Shown here in pieces: positions 36,004 to 44,063 of a stretch of DNA of 64,000 nt; position 1 is the first letter of the stretch; every line of letters starts with the position of its first letter. The position numbers and the translations under genes were made by a program. This DNA is from Pirellulales bacterium (GTDB lineage Bacteria > Planctomycetota > Planctomycetia > Pirellulales > JAICIG01): the NCBI GenBank assembly GCA_035533075.1, contig DATLUO010000031.1:1-64000 (forward strand), read 5' to 3'. The notes beneath the pieces were generated by a model. The model searched no databases and had not been told where the DNA came from. It saw nothing but the letters and a program-made list of their open reading frames with translations.

Positions 36004-38274
36004 CTACGGGCCGATCGAGTTGAAGAATTCCTGCGACGAGACCATCTGCGAGACGATGCCTTCCTCAGTTCCGCCCGCGTTCAACTGGCTGATGAAATAG
36101 TTCGCGCCGTTGGCGTCGGCGTTGCGGCCGAGGTACGTCTGATATAACGATTGCACCAGGACTTGCTGATACTCGAGCTTCGACATCACCTGCGTGGCCA
36201 CGGTGGCCCGCGTGACGGGCGTGCCGCCGCCGGGAAGCTCCGCCCCGATGGCCGCCAGCGCGCCCGGATCGACGTGGCGGCCCAGCAAGTCGGTGTACAG
36301 CCCGTCGGCAAAACCATTGACCGTGCCGCCGTGCAAATTGAAATACTCGTCCGAGCCGAGCACGATCGCCTTGACGGCCGCAATCGAGTAGCCTTCGGTC
36401 AACAACTGGTTGAAGCTGTTCAGCGCGGCGGAATCCGCCAGCCGGCCCAGATAGGCTTCGAAGACCGAGTCGATTTCGCGGATGTGGTACTCTTGGCTCC
36501 CTTCGATGCGCTGGGTCATCACGATCGGCGCAAGCCCCGCGTTCAAGGCGGCGGACCAGTACGTCAAGGCCGAAGTCTCCGCGTCGCGCCCTAACAGCTC
36601 GATATAGACCTGGTTCACATAGCGCTCGACCGTGTTGCCCACCAACTCCACCAGAGTGGACGAAGTGCTGCTGCCGAAGGTCGAATTGCCCGTGTATTGG
36701 GCCGAGAGCTGGCGGTTGCCGATCGGCAGCGACGAGGTAGTGAAGGTGGCCTGCTGTTGGCCGTTGACCGTGGTCAGCGAGGCGCTGCCGATTTGCGTCG
36801 AGCCGTCGAAGAAGTTTACGGAACCGGTGGGCACGCCTACGCCGCTCGACTTGACGACGGCGGTCAGCGTGATCGACTGGCCGGGCGAAATGGCGTTCTG
36901 GGGCGTCGAAAGCGTCGTAGTGGTGACGATGGCCGTGACTTTTTGCGAAAGCGTCGACGACGTCGATGCGTTGAAACTGCTGTCGCCGGAATAGAACGCG
37001 GTGATCGAGTGCGTGCCGGCCGTCAGCGCCGACGTGGTGAACGTCGCTTCCTGCTGACCGTTGACGGTCGACAGCGTGCCTGAACCGAGCAGCGTCGTGC
37101 CATTATTGTCGAAAAAGCTTACCGTGCCGGTAGGCGTGCCGCTCAGTCCGCTGGCCGGAGAGACGGTCGCGGTGAAGGTCACCGATTGATTGAGCTGGGA
37201 GGGATTGGCCGACGAGACCAGCGTGTCGGTGGTGTTCGCGGGCGTGAGCACCACGCTGCTGGCATTGTAGGTGATCTGAAACCGCTGCCCGTTGATGATC
37301 AGGCTGCTTCCCTGGGCGAAGGTGCCGGTGATCGTGCCGGTCGATTGAATCAGCGTAAACGGGGTCGTCGTGGTGAGCGGAATGTTGAGCGACGCGGTAA
37401 GGTTCGCACCGCCCAGATTCACCGCGCCTTTGGCGGCGAGTTGGCTGTAGTTGCCGGGTCCGTTGCCGGCGACCGTGCCGTCCAGAAGCACGTTGAAAGT
37501 GGTCGACGCATCGAGGGTCACGGCGCCGGTGGTAAGCACGCCTGGCGAGCTGACGCTGCCGGGCGAAATGGTGCCGCCACCCGCCGTGGCCGTGATCGTG
37601 CCCGTCGTTCCAAAGCCTCCCAGCGTGCCGCCGTTCAGGCTTACGTCGCCGATGGTGCCGTCGGCCAGCAGCGTGCCGGCGCTGGCGGTGGTGCCGCCGC
37701 TGTAGCTGTCGACGGCAAGCAAATCCAGGGTGCCGGCGCCGGCTTTGGTCAGCCCGCCCGAGCCGCTCACGACGCCGCCCACATTGAGCTGAGCGCCGCT
37801 GCCGACGGTAAACGTTTGGCCGGCGCCCAGCACGAGGGGCAGGTTCATCGTGTCGGTGCCGCTGGTGTCGCTGTCGGTGACGCCCGCCGTGATGGTCAGC
37901 GGAGTGCTGCCGCCGAGGTTATAACCGCCCGACGCCCCATTGAACGTAACCGAATTGACGGAGAGGCCGGAGATATCGTCGGTGTTGGTCAGATTGGAAG
38001 CGCCGGCGGGGAAAACCAGCGAATCGCCGCTGACGGGCACGCTGCCGCTCCAGTTCGTCACGCCCGAGATGTTTGTGCTCCAATTTGCGCCCAGCACGCC
38101 GGTCCACGTGTCAGTCGACAAAGCCAGGCGAACTTCGAGCGATTCGAATTGCCGGCTGGACCGGGTGAAGCGGCTATGTCGCCCGCTCACTCGGTGAGCG
38201 GATCTGGAAAGACCGGAACGAGGCGCGCTGCTGCGCGACTTTTTCTTGCTTGTGCGTCGAGGGAACCAGAGCAT
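36004..38274 (-). CDS. Exported autotransporter-strand/Ig-like protein with DUF4214
   Basis: 756 residues from ATG 38274 (MLWFPRRTSKKKSR); an upstream ATG at 38367 is less likely. Basic N-terminus, then the export-type motif RQFESLEVRLALSTD (about residues 42-56). Residues ~60-320 show autotransporter-like beta-strand repeats (GGLTKAGAGTLDLLAVDSYS). Two bacterial Ig-like (Big_3) domains follow at about 353-445 and 447-545 (TPTGTVSFFDNNGTTLLGSG; VPTGSVNFFDGSTQIGSAS). DUF4214 units occupy ~548-755 (YVNQVYIELLGRDAETSALT; LYTDLLGRHVDPGALAAIG). Probably a surface or secreted protein of unknown role, using the same modules as the giant gene at 20857. Confidence 0.85.
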   Translation of the reverse strand: MLWFPRRTSKKKSRSSAPRSGLSRSAHRVSGRHSRFTRSSRQFESLEVRLALSTDTWTGVLGANWSTNISGVTNWSGSVPVSGDSLVFPAGASNLTNTDDISGLSVNSVTFNGASGGYNLGGSTPLTITAGVTDSDTSGTDTMNLPLVLGAGQTFTVGSGAQLNVGGVVSGSGGLTKAGAGTLDLLAVDSYSGGTTASAGTLLADGTIGDVSLNGGTLGGFGTTGTITATAGGGTISPGSVSSPGVLTTGAVTLDASTTFNVLLDGTVAGNGPGNYSQLAAKGAVNLGGANLTASLNIPLTTTTPFTLIQSTGTITGTFAQGSSLIINGQRFQITYNASSVVLTPANTTDTLVSSANPSQLNQSVTFTATVSPASGLSGTPTGTVSFFDNNGTTLLGSGTLSTVNGQQEATFTTSALTAGTHSITAFYSGDSSFNASTSSTLSQKVTAIVTTTTLSTPQNAISPGQSITLTAVVKSSGVGVPTGSVNFFDGSTQIGSASLTTVNGQQQATFTTSSLPIGNRQLSAQYTGNSTFGSSTSSTLVELVGNTVERYVNQVYIELLGRDAETSALTYWSAALNAGLAPIVMTQRIEGSQEYHIREIDSVFEAYLGRLADSAALNSFNQLLTEGYSIAAVKAIVLGSDEYFNLHGGTVNGFADGLYTDLLGRHVDPGALAAIGAELPGGGTPVTRATVATQVMSKLEYQQVLVQSLYQTYLGRNADANGANYFISQLNAGGTEEGIVSQMVSSQEFFNSIGP

Positions 38275-38460
38275 CGTAAATCTCACGTTGCGGGCTTGCG
38301 TGCGGGGACATTCATCGCCGTCATCTTCATCGGCAGGCGGGCGAAGCTGGGAGCCGTCGGCGTGCAAAAGTCGGGTCGTGCCGTCCGTGCGGGTCCGTCT
38401 TTGATAATCGTGCCGTCTTTTACAATCTAACGCCGAAGCTGCACGCAGGAGAAGGGCCGT

Positions 38461-39225
38461 TTATCTTTTTTGGCGTTCGGCGGCGAACAGCTCCTCGATC
38501 ATGTCCTGTACGCGGTCGGCCGTGTGCAGCAGCCGGATGTGCCACAGCGATCTGGGCAGCCCAACCGGGTCGAACAGGTCGGGTCCCAGACAACCGAGAA
38601 TCGCGGCGGCAAGCTGGTCGTTGCCGTCGCTGTGGCCATCGCGACCCACCGAGGCCTGAAAGCCCGCCCTGAGCGAATGCGCCACCATCGACCAGGCGGT
38701 GCCGCCCTGTTGCCAAGACGGGCGATCGCGAGTATCGTCGGCGAATTCGTGTGCCAGCGCGGCATCGAAGGCGAATTCAGCCACGTCGTCATGTATCAGC
38801 AAGCTGCCGATGAGCATGTCGTTCCAGCGCTCCACTTGCCGCCGCAGCCGGTTCAAATCGCCGGCGTCTTGGGCACCGACGCCCGGCCCGCAGAGAAGGA
38901 GAGTCAAGGCGCGGTGGCGGGCTTCGAGATGGCCGGTCAACACGCTCCGGGCAATCGGTTCGGCATCGGCCGTTTCTCGCCGGCGATCGTGGGCCGTCAG
39001 CACCGCCGCGCAGACGCGCGTCAGAACTTCGGTGGCCAGAATCTCTTCCAGCACAGGCCGAAGGCGAAGCTGTTTCAGCGATCGCGACCATCGCTGCTGG
39101 CGGCATTTGCAGACCGACCAGTATTGCCGCAGCGCCTCTGGCGAGATTTGCCGGTCAGAGCGGAGCACGAGCGGTGCGTGCGCCGTGACCACCGCGGCCA
39201 ACTCAAGCAAATCGACGAGGGTCAT
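38461..39225 (-). CDS. Hypothetical protein, 254 residues
   Basis: No family recognised. It is helical and rich in Leu, Arg and Ala, with a possible conserved acidic core (IGSLLIHDDVAEFAFDAALA, HEFADDTRDRPSWQ). There is no signal peptide or membrane segment. Two GGGTTCA repeats and GGG lie 7 bp from its start codon (39232-39248). It stands alone on the minus strand. Confidence 0.6.
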   Translation of the reverse strand: MTLVDLLELAAVVTAHAPLVLRSDRQISPEALRQYWSVCKCRQQRWSRSLKQLRLRPVLEEILATEVLTRVCAAVLTAHDRRRETADAEPIARSVLTGHLEARHRALTLLLCGPGVGAQDAGDLNRLRRQVERWNDMLIGSLLIHDDVAEFAFDAALAHEFADDTRDRPSWQQGGTAWSMVAHSLRAGFQASVGRDGHSDGNDQLAAAILGCLGPDLFDPVGLPRSLWHIRLLHTADRVQDMIEELFAAERQKR

Positions 39226-39231
39226 GAGGAA

Positions 39232-39248
39232 GGGTTCAGGGTTCAGGG
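39232..39248. repeat. GGGTTCA heptamer, two copies plus GGG
   Basis: Two tandem GGGTTCA units followed by GGG. The same heptamer is repeated eight times at 44064-44119, and each array begins within 5-7 bp of the start codon of a minus-strand gene. Confidence 0.75.
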
Positions 39249-39250
39249 CC

Positions 39251-39402
39251 GGTGGCTGGGGCAGAGCCGCGGTGCCAGCGTGGTTCTTACCCCAAGGCGT
39301 CGTCGCGGCGATGCCCCGGTGCGTGCGAGCCGGGGCATCGGTTGGCCGCCCAGTCGTCGACTACGCTCGACCTCGACTTGGCCAACCTCTGCCCCAGCCA
39401 CC
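39251..39402. repeat. Nested-palindrome element, copy 1 (152 bp)
   Basis: Termini GGTGGCTGGGGCAGAG (39251-39266) and CTCTGCCCCAGCCACC (39387-39402) are perfect 16-bp inverted repeats. Inside is a second inverted pair, GATGCCCCGG (39310-39319) and CCGGGGCATC (39330-39339). A second copy with the same four blocks and nearly the same length lies at 57139-57294. The inner sequence between blocks differs, so the four blocks are what is conserved. No transposase gene is present, as for a MITE-like element. Confidence 0.75.
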
Positions 39403-39709
39403 GCGACCCAACCGGGCAAGAGAGCCTGAGGGGACAAAGGCTCGCTCGCCACAGTGGGTTGCTGTAGAGGGAAAGCAAACCGGGTGCCGTCCCTGAGCAG
39501 GGATTGCCGCAGCACACCTAACTGCTTAGGGCCATGGGCATTTGTGGTTGAGGCGCTGGAGATCGGCCCTTCCGAAAGGGGGGGGCTGGTTGCCTTTTTT
39601 CAACGCTTCGCGTAAAAGAAATGCCACAATCTCACGTGATCGGGTCGTCCAAGTCGACGACCGCGCCGCCTCAGACGACCACAAACGCCAGAGTAGCAGG
39701 GAGAGTTAT

Positions 39710-39856
39710 GTGACATTGCCGGCCTTTAACGAGGAAGGCGATCTTCTCCGGCGGTTGGCCTGTTTCGACGGCGAGCAAGCGGCAGTAGAATACTGGCAGG
39801 TAAAACGCGGTGGTCGCGCACGCGGCATCGTTGAAATTATCGAGGAGCAATCATGA
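39710..39856 (+). CDS. Small protein, 48 residues, first of a two-gene unit
   Basis: A GTG start at 39710 is chosen: GGGAGAG lies a few bases upstream, and the upstream extension to 39542 is Arg-rich and not protein-like. The peptide is TLPAFNEEGDLLRRLACFDGE, here in pieces as FNEEGDLLRRL and AVEYWQVKRGGRARGIV. It overlaps the next gene by 4 bp (ATGA at 39853). No family recognised. The tight coupling to a second small gene recalls toxin/antitoxin cassettes, but neither shows a known toxin or antitoxin fold. Confidence 0.5.
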   Translation: MTLPAFNEEGDLLRRLACFDGEQAAVEYWQVKRGGRARGIVEIIEEQS

Positions 39857-40059
39857 TTCGTAACGATCAAGAGCTCGAAGCGACGCAGGAGCGGATCCGG
39901 CATTTCCAAGAGCAGATCGCCCATTTGCGTAAGGTCGAGACAAACCCGATGAGCTACCGCCTGTCTGCCTCAGGTTTCCTGGCGGAAACAGATCGCATGC
40001 AACTCGAAGTGCGCGACTATCTCGCATTGCACCCGAGTGAGGTTGCCACGACCACCTGA
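39853..40059 (+). CDS. Small helical protein, 68 residues, second of a two-gene unit
   Basis: MIRNDQELEATQERIRHFQE is followed by QIAHLRKVETNPMSYRLSAS and FLAETDRMQLEVRDYLALHP: a helical, charged small protein of a type common in bacteria but without known function. It overlaps the previous gene by 4 bp and ends 3 bp before the convergent hydroxyacid dehydrogenase gene. Small-protein pairs of this layout are sometimes regulatory. Function not assigned. Confidence 0.6.
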   Translation: MIRNDQELEATQERIRHFQEQIAHLRKVETNPMSYRLSASGFLAETDRMQLEVRDYLALHPSEVATTT

Positions 40060-40062
40060 CTG

Positions 40063-41064
40063 CTAAAACCACCGTGCCTTGTCCACCACGTTGATCAGCG
40101 GCTCATCGCGACGAAAACGGTGGATGTTCTCCAACAGCACGCCCAGGTGGCGTTCGGCAATACGCGGCGACGTGCCCGCCACGTGCGGCGTGATGATGAC
40201 GTTCGACATCCGCCAGAGCGGATGATCGGCCGGCAAAGGCTCGGTCTCGAACACGTCGAGACCCGCTCCGGCGATCTCTTCCTCCGTCAAGGCCGCGGTC
40301 AGGTCGGCCAGATCGACAATCGCCCCACGGCCGATGTTGATCAGGTAGGCACTCGGCCGCATCTGCCGGAATTGCTCGCGGCGGAACATCTTCTCCGTGT
40401 CGGGCGTGTGCGGCGCGGCAATCACCACGAAGTCGCTCTCCGCCAACAACTCCGGCAAGCGCGGCACCGGCCACAGGGCCGCCACGCCCAGCGGCGGCTC
40501 CGTGCGGAGCGGATCGACCGCGATCACCCGCAGGCCAAAGGCCAACGCCCGCCGGGCGATCTCGGCTCCGATGTGTCCCAGCCCCACCATGCCCATCGTG
40601 GCGTCGGCAAGGTGCCGGTGAGCGCGGTCGATCGCACTGGCCACGCCCGGCCCGTAGAGGAAATCCGACCGCGCCTGCTCGCCGCCCACCGGCGCCCAAC
40701 ACCCCTCGGCCTGTTGCCGGATATAATAGTGGAAGTTTCGAGCGAAGCAGATCACATAGCCCAGCACGTGATCGGCGATGACGTCGGAGAAAAGGCCCCG
40801 CATGTTCGTCAGCGTCAGCGGATGCGCGATCAATTCGGGGAACAGGTAGTGTTCTAAGCTGGCGGTGGGTGATTGCGCCCAGCGCAGGCGGCGGGCGGCG
40901 GCCAGCAGTTCCGGCGTCAGCTTGCCAAAAAAGGCGTCGGCCTCGGCGATCGCCGCCAGGGCTGCCGGGGCGTCGGGGGCGTTGACCACCTCCATCGGCT
41001 TCGCGGCGGCGGCGACTTTCTCCAGACGGTCGTTTTCGATCGGCGGGTGGATGACGAGTTTCAT
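40063..41064 (-). CDS. D-2-hydroxyacid dehydrogenase family protein
   Basis: 333 residues from ATG 41064 (MKLVIHPPIENDRL); an upstream extension to 41142 is rejected because it encodes only Pro/Ser/Ala-rich noise from a G-rich repeat. The NAD-binding motif GMVGLGHIGAEIARRAL (about 145-161) and the catalytic set are present: a conserved Arg in INIGRGAIVDLADL, Glu in GLDVFETEPLPADHPLW, and His in VIITPHVAGTSP. It oxidises or reduces a 2-hydroxyacid with NAD(P)H; the substrate is not predictable. It is divergent from the hemW-like gene, with a G-rich repeat between them. Confidence 0.9.
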   Translation of the reverse strand: MKLVIHPPIENDRLEKVAAAAKPMEVVNAPDAPAALAAIAEADAFFGKLTPELLAAARRLRWAQSPTASLEHYLFPELIAHPLTLTNMRGLFSDVIADHVLGYVICFARNFHYYIRQQAEGCWAPVGGEQARSDFLYGPGVASAIDRAHRHLADATMGMVGLGHIGAEIARRALAFGLRVIAVDPLRTEPPLGVAALWPVPRLPELLAESDFVVIAAPHTPDTEKMFRREQFRQMRPSAYLINIGRGAIVDLADLTAALTEEEIAGAGLDVFETEPLPADHPLWRMSNVIITPHVAGTSPRIAERHLGVLLENIHRFRRDEPLINVVDKARWF

Positions 41065-41068
41065 GTCA

Positions 41069-41098
41069 GGGGCTGGGGATTGGGGGTTGGGGATTGGG
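41069..41098. repeat. G-rich tract with four or more runs of GGG/GGGG
   Basis: Five runs of G (GGGG, GGGG, GGGGG, GGGG, GGG) spaced by 2-3 nt, with an imperfect GGGATT period, so a G-quadruplex could form in the plus strand. It spans the region between two divergent start codons (41064 minus and 41094 plus) and overlaps the TTG start of the plus-strand gene. Confidence 0.6.
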
Positions 41099-42236
41099 AA
41101 GTATTTCGGGGAATCCGCGAGCGGCCTATATACATGTGCCATTCTGCGCGCACCGTTGCGGATATTGCAATTTTACGCTGATCGCCCACCGGCCCGACTT
41201 GGTCGACCGCTATCTGCTGGCGCTGGAGCGTGAGCTGTCGTGGCTCGGTTCGCCGCGGCCCGTGGATACGATTTTCATCGGCGGCGGCACGCCCACCTAT
41301 TTGCCGCCCGCGGCGCTCCAGCGGCTGTTGCAAATCGTGCTGACCTGGTTCCGGCCTGAGGTCGGACACGAGTTTACCATCGAGGCAAATCCTGGCGGAC
41401 TCGACGGGCCGCGGGTGGCCGTGCTGGCGGCGCACGGCGTGACCAGGTTGAGCCTGGGAGCCCAGTCGTTCCACCAGGCCAAGCTCCGCGGCCTGGAACG
41501 CGATCATTGCGCGACCGACATCGAAACCGCCGTCGCGCTGGCCCGCTCGCGGCTCAAGTCGATCTCGCTCGACCTGATCTTCGGCGCACCGGGTGAGTCG
41601 CTGGAGGTCTGGCGGAACGATCTGGCCGCGGCGTTGCGGCTGTGGCCCGCTCACATTTCGACCTACGGGCTGACCTTCGAGCGTGGCACCACGTTCTGGG
41701 GCCGGCGACTGCGCGGCGAACTGGCGCCGGTGGGCGAAGAGCGGGAGCGGGCGATGTATGCTGAAGCGATCGAAACGTTGGTCGCTCGCGGCTTCGAGCA
41801 TTACGAGGTGTCGAATTTCGCCCGGCCCGGCCATCGTTGCCGGCACAACGAGGTGTATTGGGCGGCGCGGCCGTATTTCGCCGCCGGTCCCGGCGCCGCC
41901 CGCTATCTCGGCGGGCGACGCGAGGTGAATCATCGCAGCACGACCACCTGGATGGCCCGCGTGTTGGCCGGCTGGTCGCCGGTGGCGGAGGCCGAGGAGT
42001 TGTGTGCCGAAGACCGTGCCCGCGAGGCGCTGGTGCTGGGGCTGCGGCGATTGGAAGGGGTTTCGCGCCACGAATTCGCCGCCCGGACCGGCTTTGACCT
42101 CGATCGGCTTGTCGGACGGCCGTTGGCGAAGCATATCGAATTGGGCCTTTTGGTCGACGAGGGCGGCCGGGTACGTTTGACGCGCGAGGGGCTGTTCGTC
42201 AGCGACGCCATCTGGCCCGACTTCTTGCGCTGTTAG
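41094..42236 (+). CDS. hemW: HemW-like radical SAM protein (coproporphyrinogen III oxidase-like)
   Basis: 380 residues, start TTG 41094. The radical-SAM motif CAHRCGYCNF (C-x3-C-x2-C) is at about residues 18-27, preceded by AAYIHVPF. FIGGGTPTYLPPAALQRLL, EANPGGLDG, RLSLGAQSFHQAKLRGLERDH, DLIFGAPGESLEVW and the C-terminal HemN_C part (VYWAARPYFAAGPGAA) all fit. HemW proteins bind haem and act as haem chaperones and are often misannotated as oxygen-independent coproporphyrinogen oxidase. The start codon lies in a G-rich repeat, so the true start might be one or two codons different. Confidence 0.88.
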   Translation: MGSISGNPRAAYIHVPFCAHRCGYCNFTLIAHRPDLVDRYLLALERELSWLGSPRPVDTIFIGGGTPTYLPPAALQRLLQIVLTWFRPEVGHEFTIEANPGGLDGPRVAVLAAHGVTRLSLGAQSFHQAKLRGLERDHCATDIETAVALARSRLKSISLDLIFGAPGESLEVWRNDLAAALRLWPAHISTYGLTFERGTTFWGRRLRGELAPVGEERERAMYAEAIETLVARGFEHYEVSNFARPGHRCRHNEVYWAARPYFAAGPGAARYLGGRREVNHRSTTTWMARVLAGWSPVAEAEELCAEDRAREALVLGLRRLEGVSRHEFAARTGFDLDRLVGRPLAKHIELGLLVDEGGRVRLTREGLFVSDAIWPDFLRC

Positions 42237-42259
42237 CAGGGTGATGAATCCGAGTGGCC

Positions 42260-42550
42260 CTAACGCTTTTTGGCTTCACTCTGCTTTTTGGCCCGCCCCG
42301 CGCCACGTTTCTCCAGCCGCGCCTCGACTTCCTCCAGGGGAACCGATCTGCCGCTCGTACGTCGCTGGCGAACCATGCTCCAAAACTCGTTCGAGCTGGC
42401 CAACCTCAGGTCTTCGGCATCGTAGTCTTCGATACCTACCAGCACCGCGCACGGTTTTCCGCGCCGAGAGATCACGACGCGGTCAGACTGCGCCGAATCG
42501 AGGACGGCGTCGACGTTCGTTTGCAAGTCTTTGGCCGGGATTCGTTTCAT
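42260..42550 (-). CDS. Phd/YefM-type antitoxin
   Basis: 96 residues, MKRIPAKDLQTNVDAVLDSA, then DRVVISRRGKPCAVLVGIED YD: the Phd/YefM fold, where VxISRxGKPxAVLV is the family mark. It binds DNA to repress its operon and masks the toxin. The C-terminus is basic and rich in Lys/Arg, as for a toxin-binding tail. The start overlaps the toxin gene's end by 4 bp (42547-42550); the toxin is upstream, the reverse of the commonest order. Confidence 0.85.
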   Translation of the reverse strand: MKRIPAKDLQTNVDAVLDSAQSDRVVISRRGKPCAVLVGIEDYDAEDLRLASSNEFWSMVRQRRTSGRSVPLEEVEARLEKRGAGRAKKQSEAKKR

Positions 42551-42849
42551 AGGATGTCCTCCGTTTTCTGCGGCGGCTGTTTGCGCCGTATCGCTCGCAC
42601 ATGCACTCGTCGGTCCTCATCCGCGACGTCGTAAAAGACGCGAAAAGGACCGACCCGAAGTTCCCACACCGGCAGATCATGTTCAAACGAAGGCGTCAGG
42701 TCGATCAGACATTTGCGTCGACGCGTGGCCGTGGTCGGCTGATCGGAGAGCTGCCCGCGGATCTCCGCGACGAGTCGTCGCTGGTCGAACGCGCGTAGAT
42801 CCTCCAGTTCTCGAACGGCCAGTTCGTGCATCACGATATCATACGGCAT
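42547..42849 (-). CDS. RelE/ParE-type toxin
   Basis: 100 residues from ATG 42849 (MPYDIVMHELAVRELEDL); an upstream extension lacks a family match. RelE/ParE pattern: KCLIDLTPSFEHDLPVWELR, then VGPFRVFYDVADEDRRVHVRA, and a C-terminal IRRKQPP. The R-V-F-Y-x-V segment is conserved. Predicted to be a ribosome-dependent mRNA interferase or gyrase inhibitor. It lies first in the operon and is followed by the Phd-type antitoxin (4-bp overlap). Confidence 0.83.
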   Translation of the reverse strand: MPYDIVMHELAVRELEDLRAFDQRRLVAEIRGQLSDQPTTATRRRKCLIDLTPSFEHDLPVWELRVGPFRVFYDVADEDRRVHVRAIRRKQPPQKTEDIL

Positions 42850-42958
42850 CGGCGCAGGTACGTTAATATGCTCCCAAGCAGTGATTTTAACTTTGGCCGA
42901 TGTAAAAGACCATTCATGCCGCTGCCGCGATGAATCCGATTGGGGCTGCCGATGTTCC

Positions 42959-43001
42959 AGGGTGGGACCAGCTCCGGCGCGCCGGGATTGCCCCACCCTA
43001 C
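42959..43001. repeat. GTAGGGTGGG palindrome, copy A
   Basis: AGGGTGGGACCAG at the left and CCCCACCCTAC at the right form an inverted pair around CTCCGGCGCGCCGGGATTG. The final TA of CCCTAC supplies the stop codon (TAG on the minus strand at 42998-43000) of the following gene. Related copies are at 44545, 57078 and 62490. Confidence 0.65.
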
Positions 43002-44059
43002 AATCGCCGGTCAAGCTCTTCCAAGACTTCTTCCCAATCATCGGCCGGGCTGTTCAACAGTTGCTGACACAGCGTGCGCACGACATCGCGGCGGGCCGCG
43101 TCGGTGAGATAGTCGACCTGGCTTTTACCGTCGAGCCGCGCCCAGGCACAACCGGCAAAGTTGTCGATGGCGCGACGTTCGAGTTGCCGCCGCTCGTCGC
43201 CGGAAATTGCGCCTTCCATCTCGGCCAAATAGCTTTTCCAGAACAAACGCGACAGGTCCAAATAGGCCGCGTGCGCGGGGGCGTGGTAGGCGGCTTTCAG
43301 CATCAGGTGGCTGAGAAAAAAGCCCAGGTCGAAGGCCGGATCGCCGTAATGGCCTGTCTCGAAGTCGACCAGCAGCAGGCCGCCTTCGTAGACCAGCAGG
43401 TTCTTGGGACTGAAATCGGCGTGTACCAGCGAGTGCCGCTCGTGCCACGTCTGGTCGATCAACCGCTCCAAGGCCGCGGCGTGGCCCGGATGCGTTCGGA
43501 CCACGGAGCGATAGTATGGGTCGAGCCGCAGCTCGTCGTAGAGTCGCCGGTCGTCGAGTTGGGCCGCCACGTCGGCGTCGTGCCAGGTGCCCGCGTGCAG
43601 CCGGCCCAGCAGGCGGCCGCAGGCTTCGGCGATGACCGGCTCCACGCGGCCGCCCAACAGGTCGGCCTTCCAGACGCGGTGATCGGCCGGCGCGGCGCTC
43701 ATGGCGAAGGCGTAGTTGTCGCGGTCTTCGTGCAGCACGCGCGGCGTGGCCGCGATGAGCTGATGCGCCACGGTCGCCTCCGGCTGCGTTTCAGCCAATA
43801 GCAGCCGCTGGCAGATTCGCAACACCTCGACCTCGCGCCAGATACGCTCGACGCTGGAGAACCACGGCTGCGGCGTGCGCAACTGCGGCCGGGCCTGTTT
43901 GACGACGAAATCGCGATCTTTGCGGTCGGGCCGGGAAACATAGAGCACTTCGTTCGACACTCCGCCCGTCAACCGCCACACGACCACGCGCTCGTCGGCC
44001 GTGACCCAGCCCTGTTGGCGCAGATAGGCTTCGGCAGTAGTTTCATCGAGAAGGTGCAT
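42998..44059 (-). CDS. APH-family phosphotransferase (aminoglycoside/MTR kinase-like)
   Basis: 353 residues. Protein-kinase-like catalytic motifs are clear: LVHADFSPKNLLV (HxDxxxxN, about residues 216-228), LLVDFETGHYGDPAFDLGFF (DxD Mg site), and an N-terminal nucleotide-binding loop with LTGGVSNEVLYVSRP and FVVKQARPQLR. Members phosphorylate small molecules such as aminoglycosides or methylthioribose; no substrate can be inferred. Its 5' end lies 5 bp from an eight-copy GGGTTCA array, and its stop codon is in a repeat. Confidence 0.88.
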   Translation of the reverse strand: MHLLDETTAEAYLRQQGWVTADERVVVWRLTGGVSNEVLYVSRPDRKDRDFVVKQARPQLRTPQPWFSSVERIWREVEVLRICQRLLLAETQPEATVAHQLIAATPRVLHEDRDNYAFAMSAAPADHRVWKADLLGGRVEPVIAEACGRLLGRLHAGTWHDADVAAQLDDRRLYDELRLDPYYRSVVRTHPGHAAALERLIDQTWHERHSLVHADFSPKNLLVYEGGLLLVDFETGHYGDPAFDLGFFLSHLMLKAAYHAPAHAAYLDLSRLFWKSYLAEMEGAISGDERRQLERRAIDNFAGCAWARLDGKSQVDYLTDAARRDVVRTLCQQLLNSPADDWEEVLEELDRRL

Positions 44060-44063
44060 AGGA

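Larger units (their letters stand above)
39226..39709. other. Gap of 484 bp with two repeat classes
   Basis: Apart from the two repeats listed separately (39232-39248 and 39251-39402), the stretch 39403-39709 has no gene that can be supported. GGGAGAG at about 39699-39705 may serve the small gene starting at 39710. Confidence 0.5.

Noticed and set aside
37186-38430. 414-residue plus-strand frame
   Set aside because: Antisense of the exported DUF4214/Ig protein; no support.
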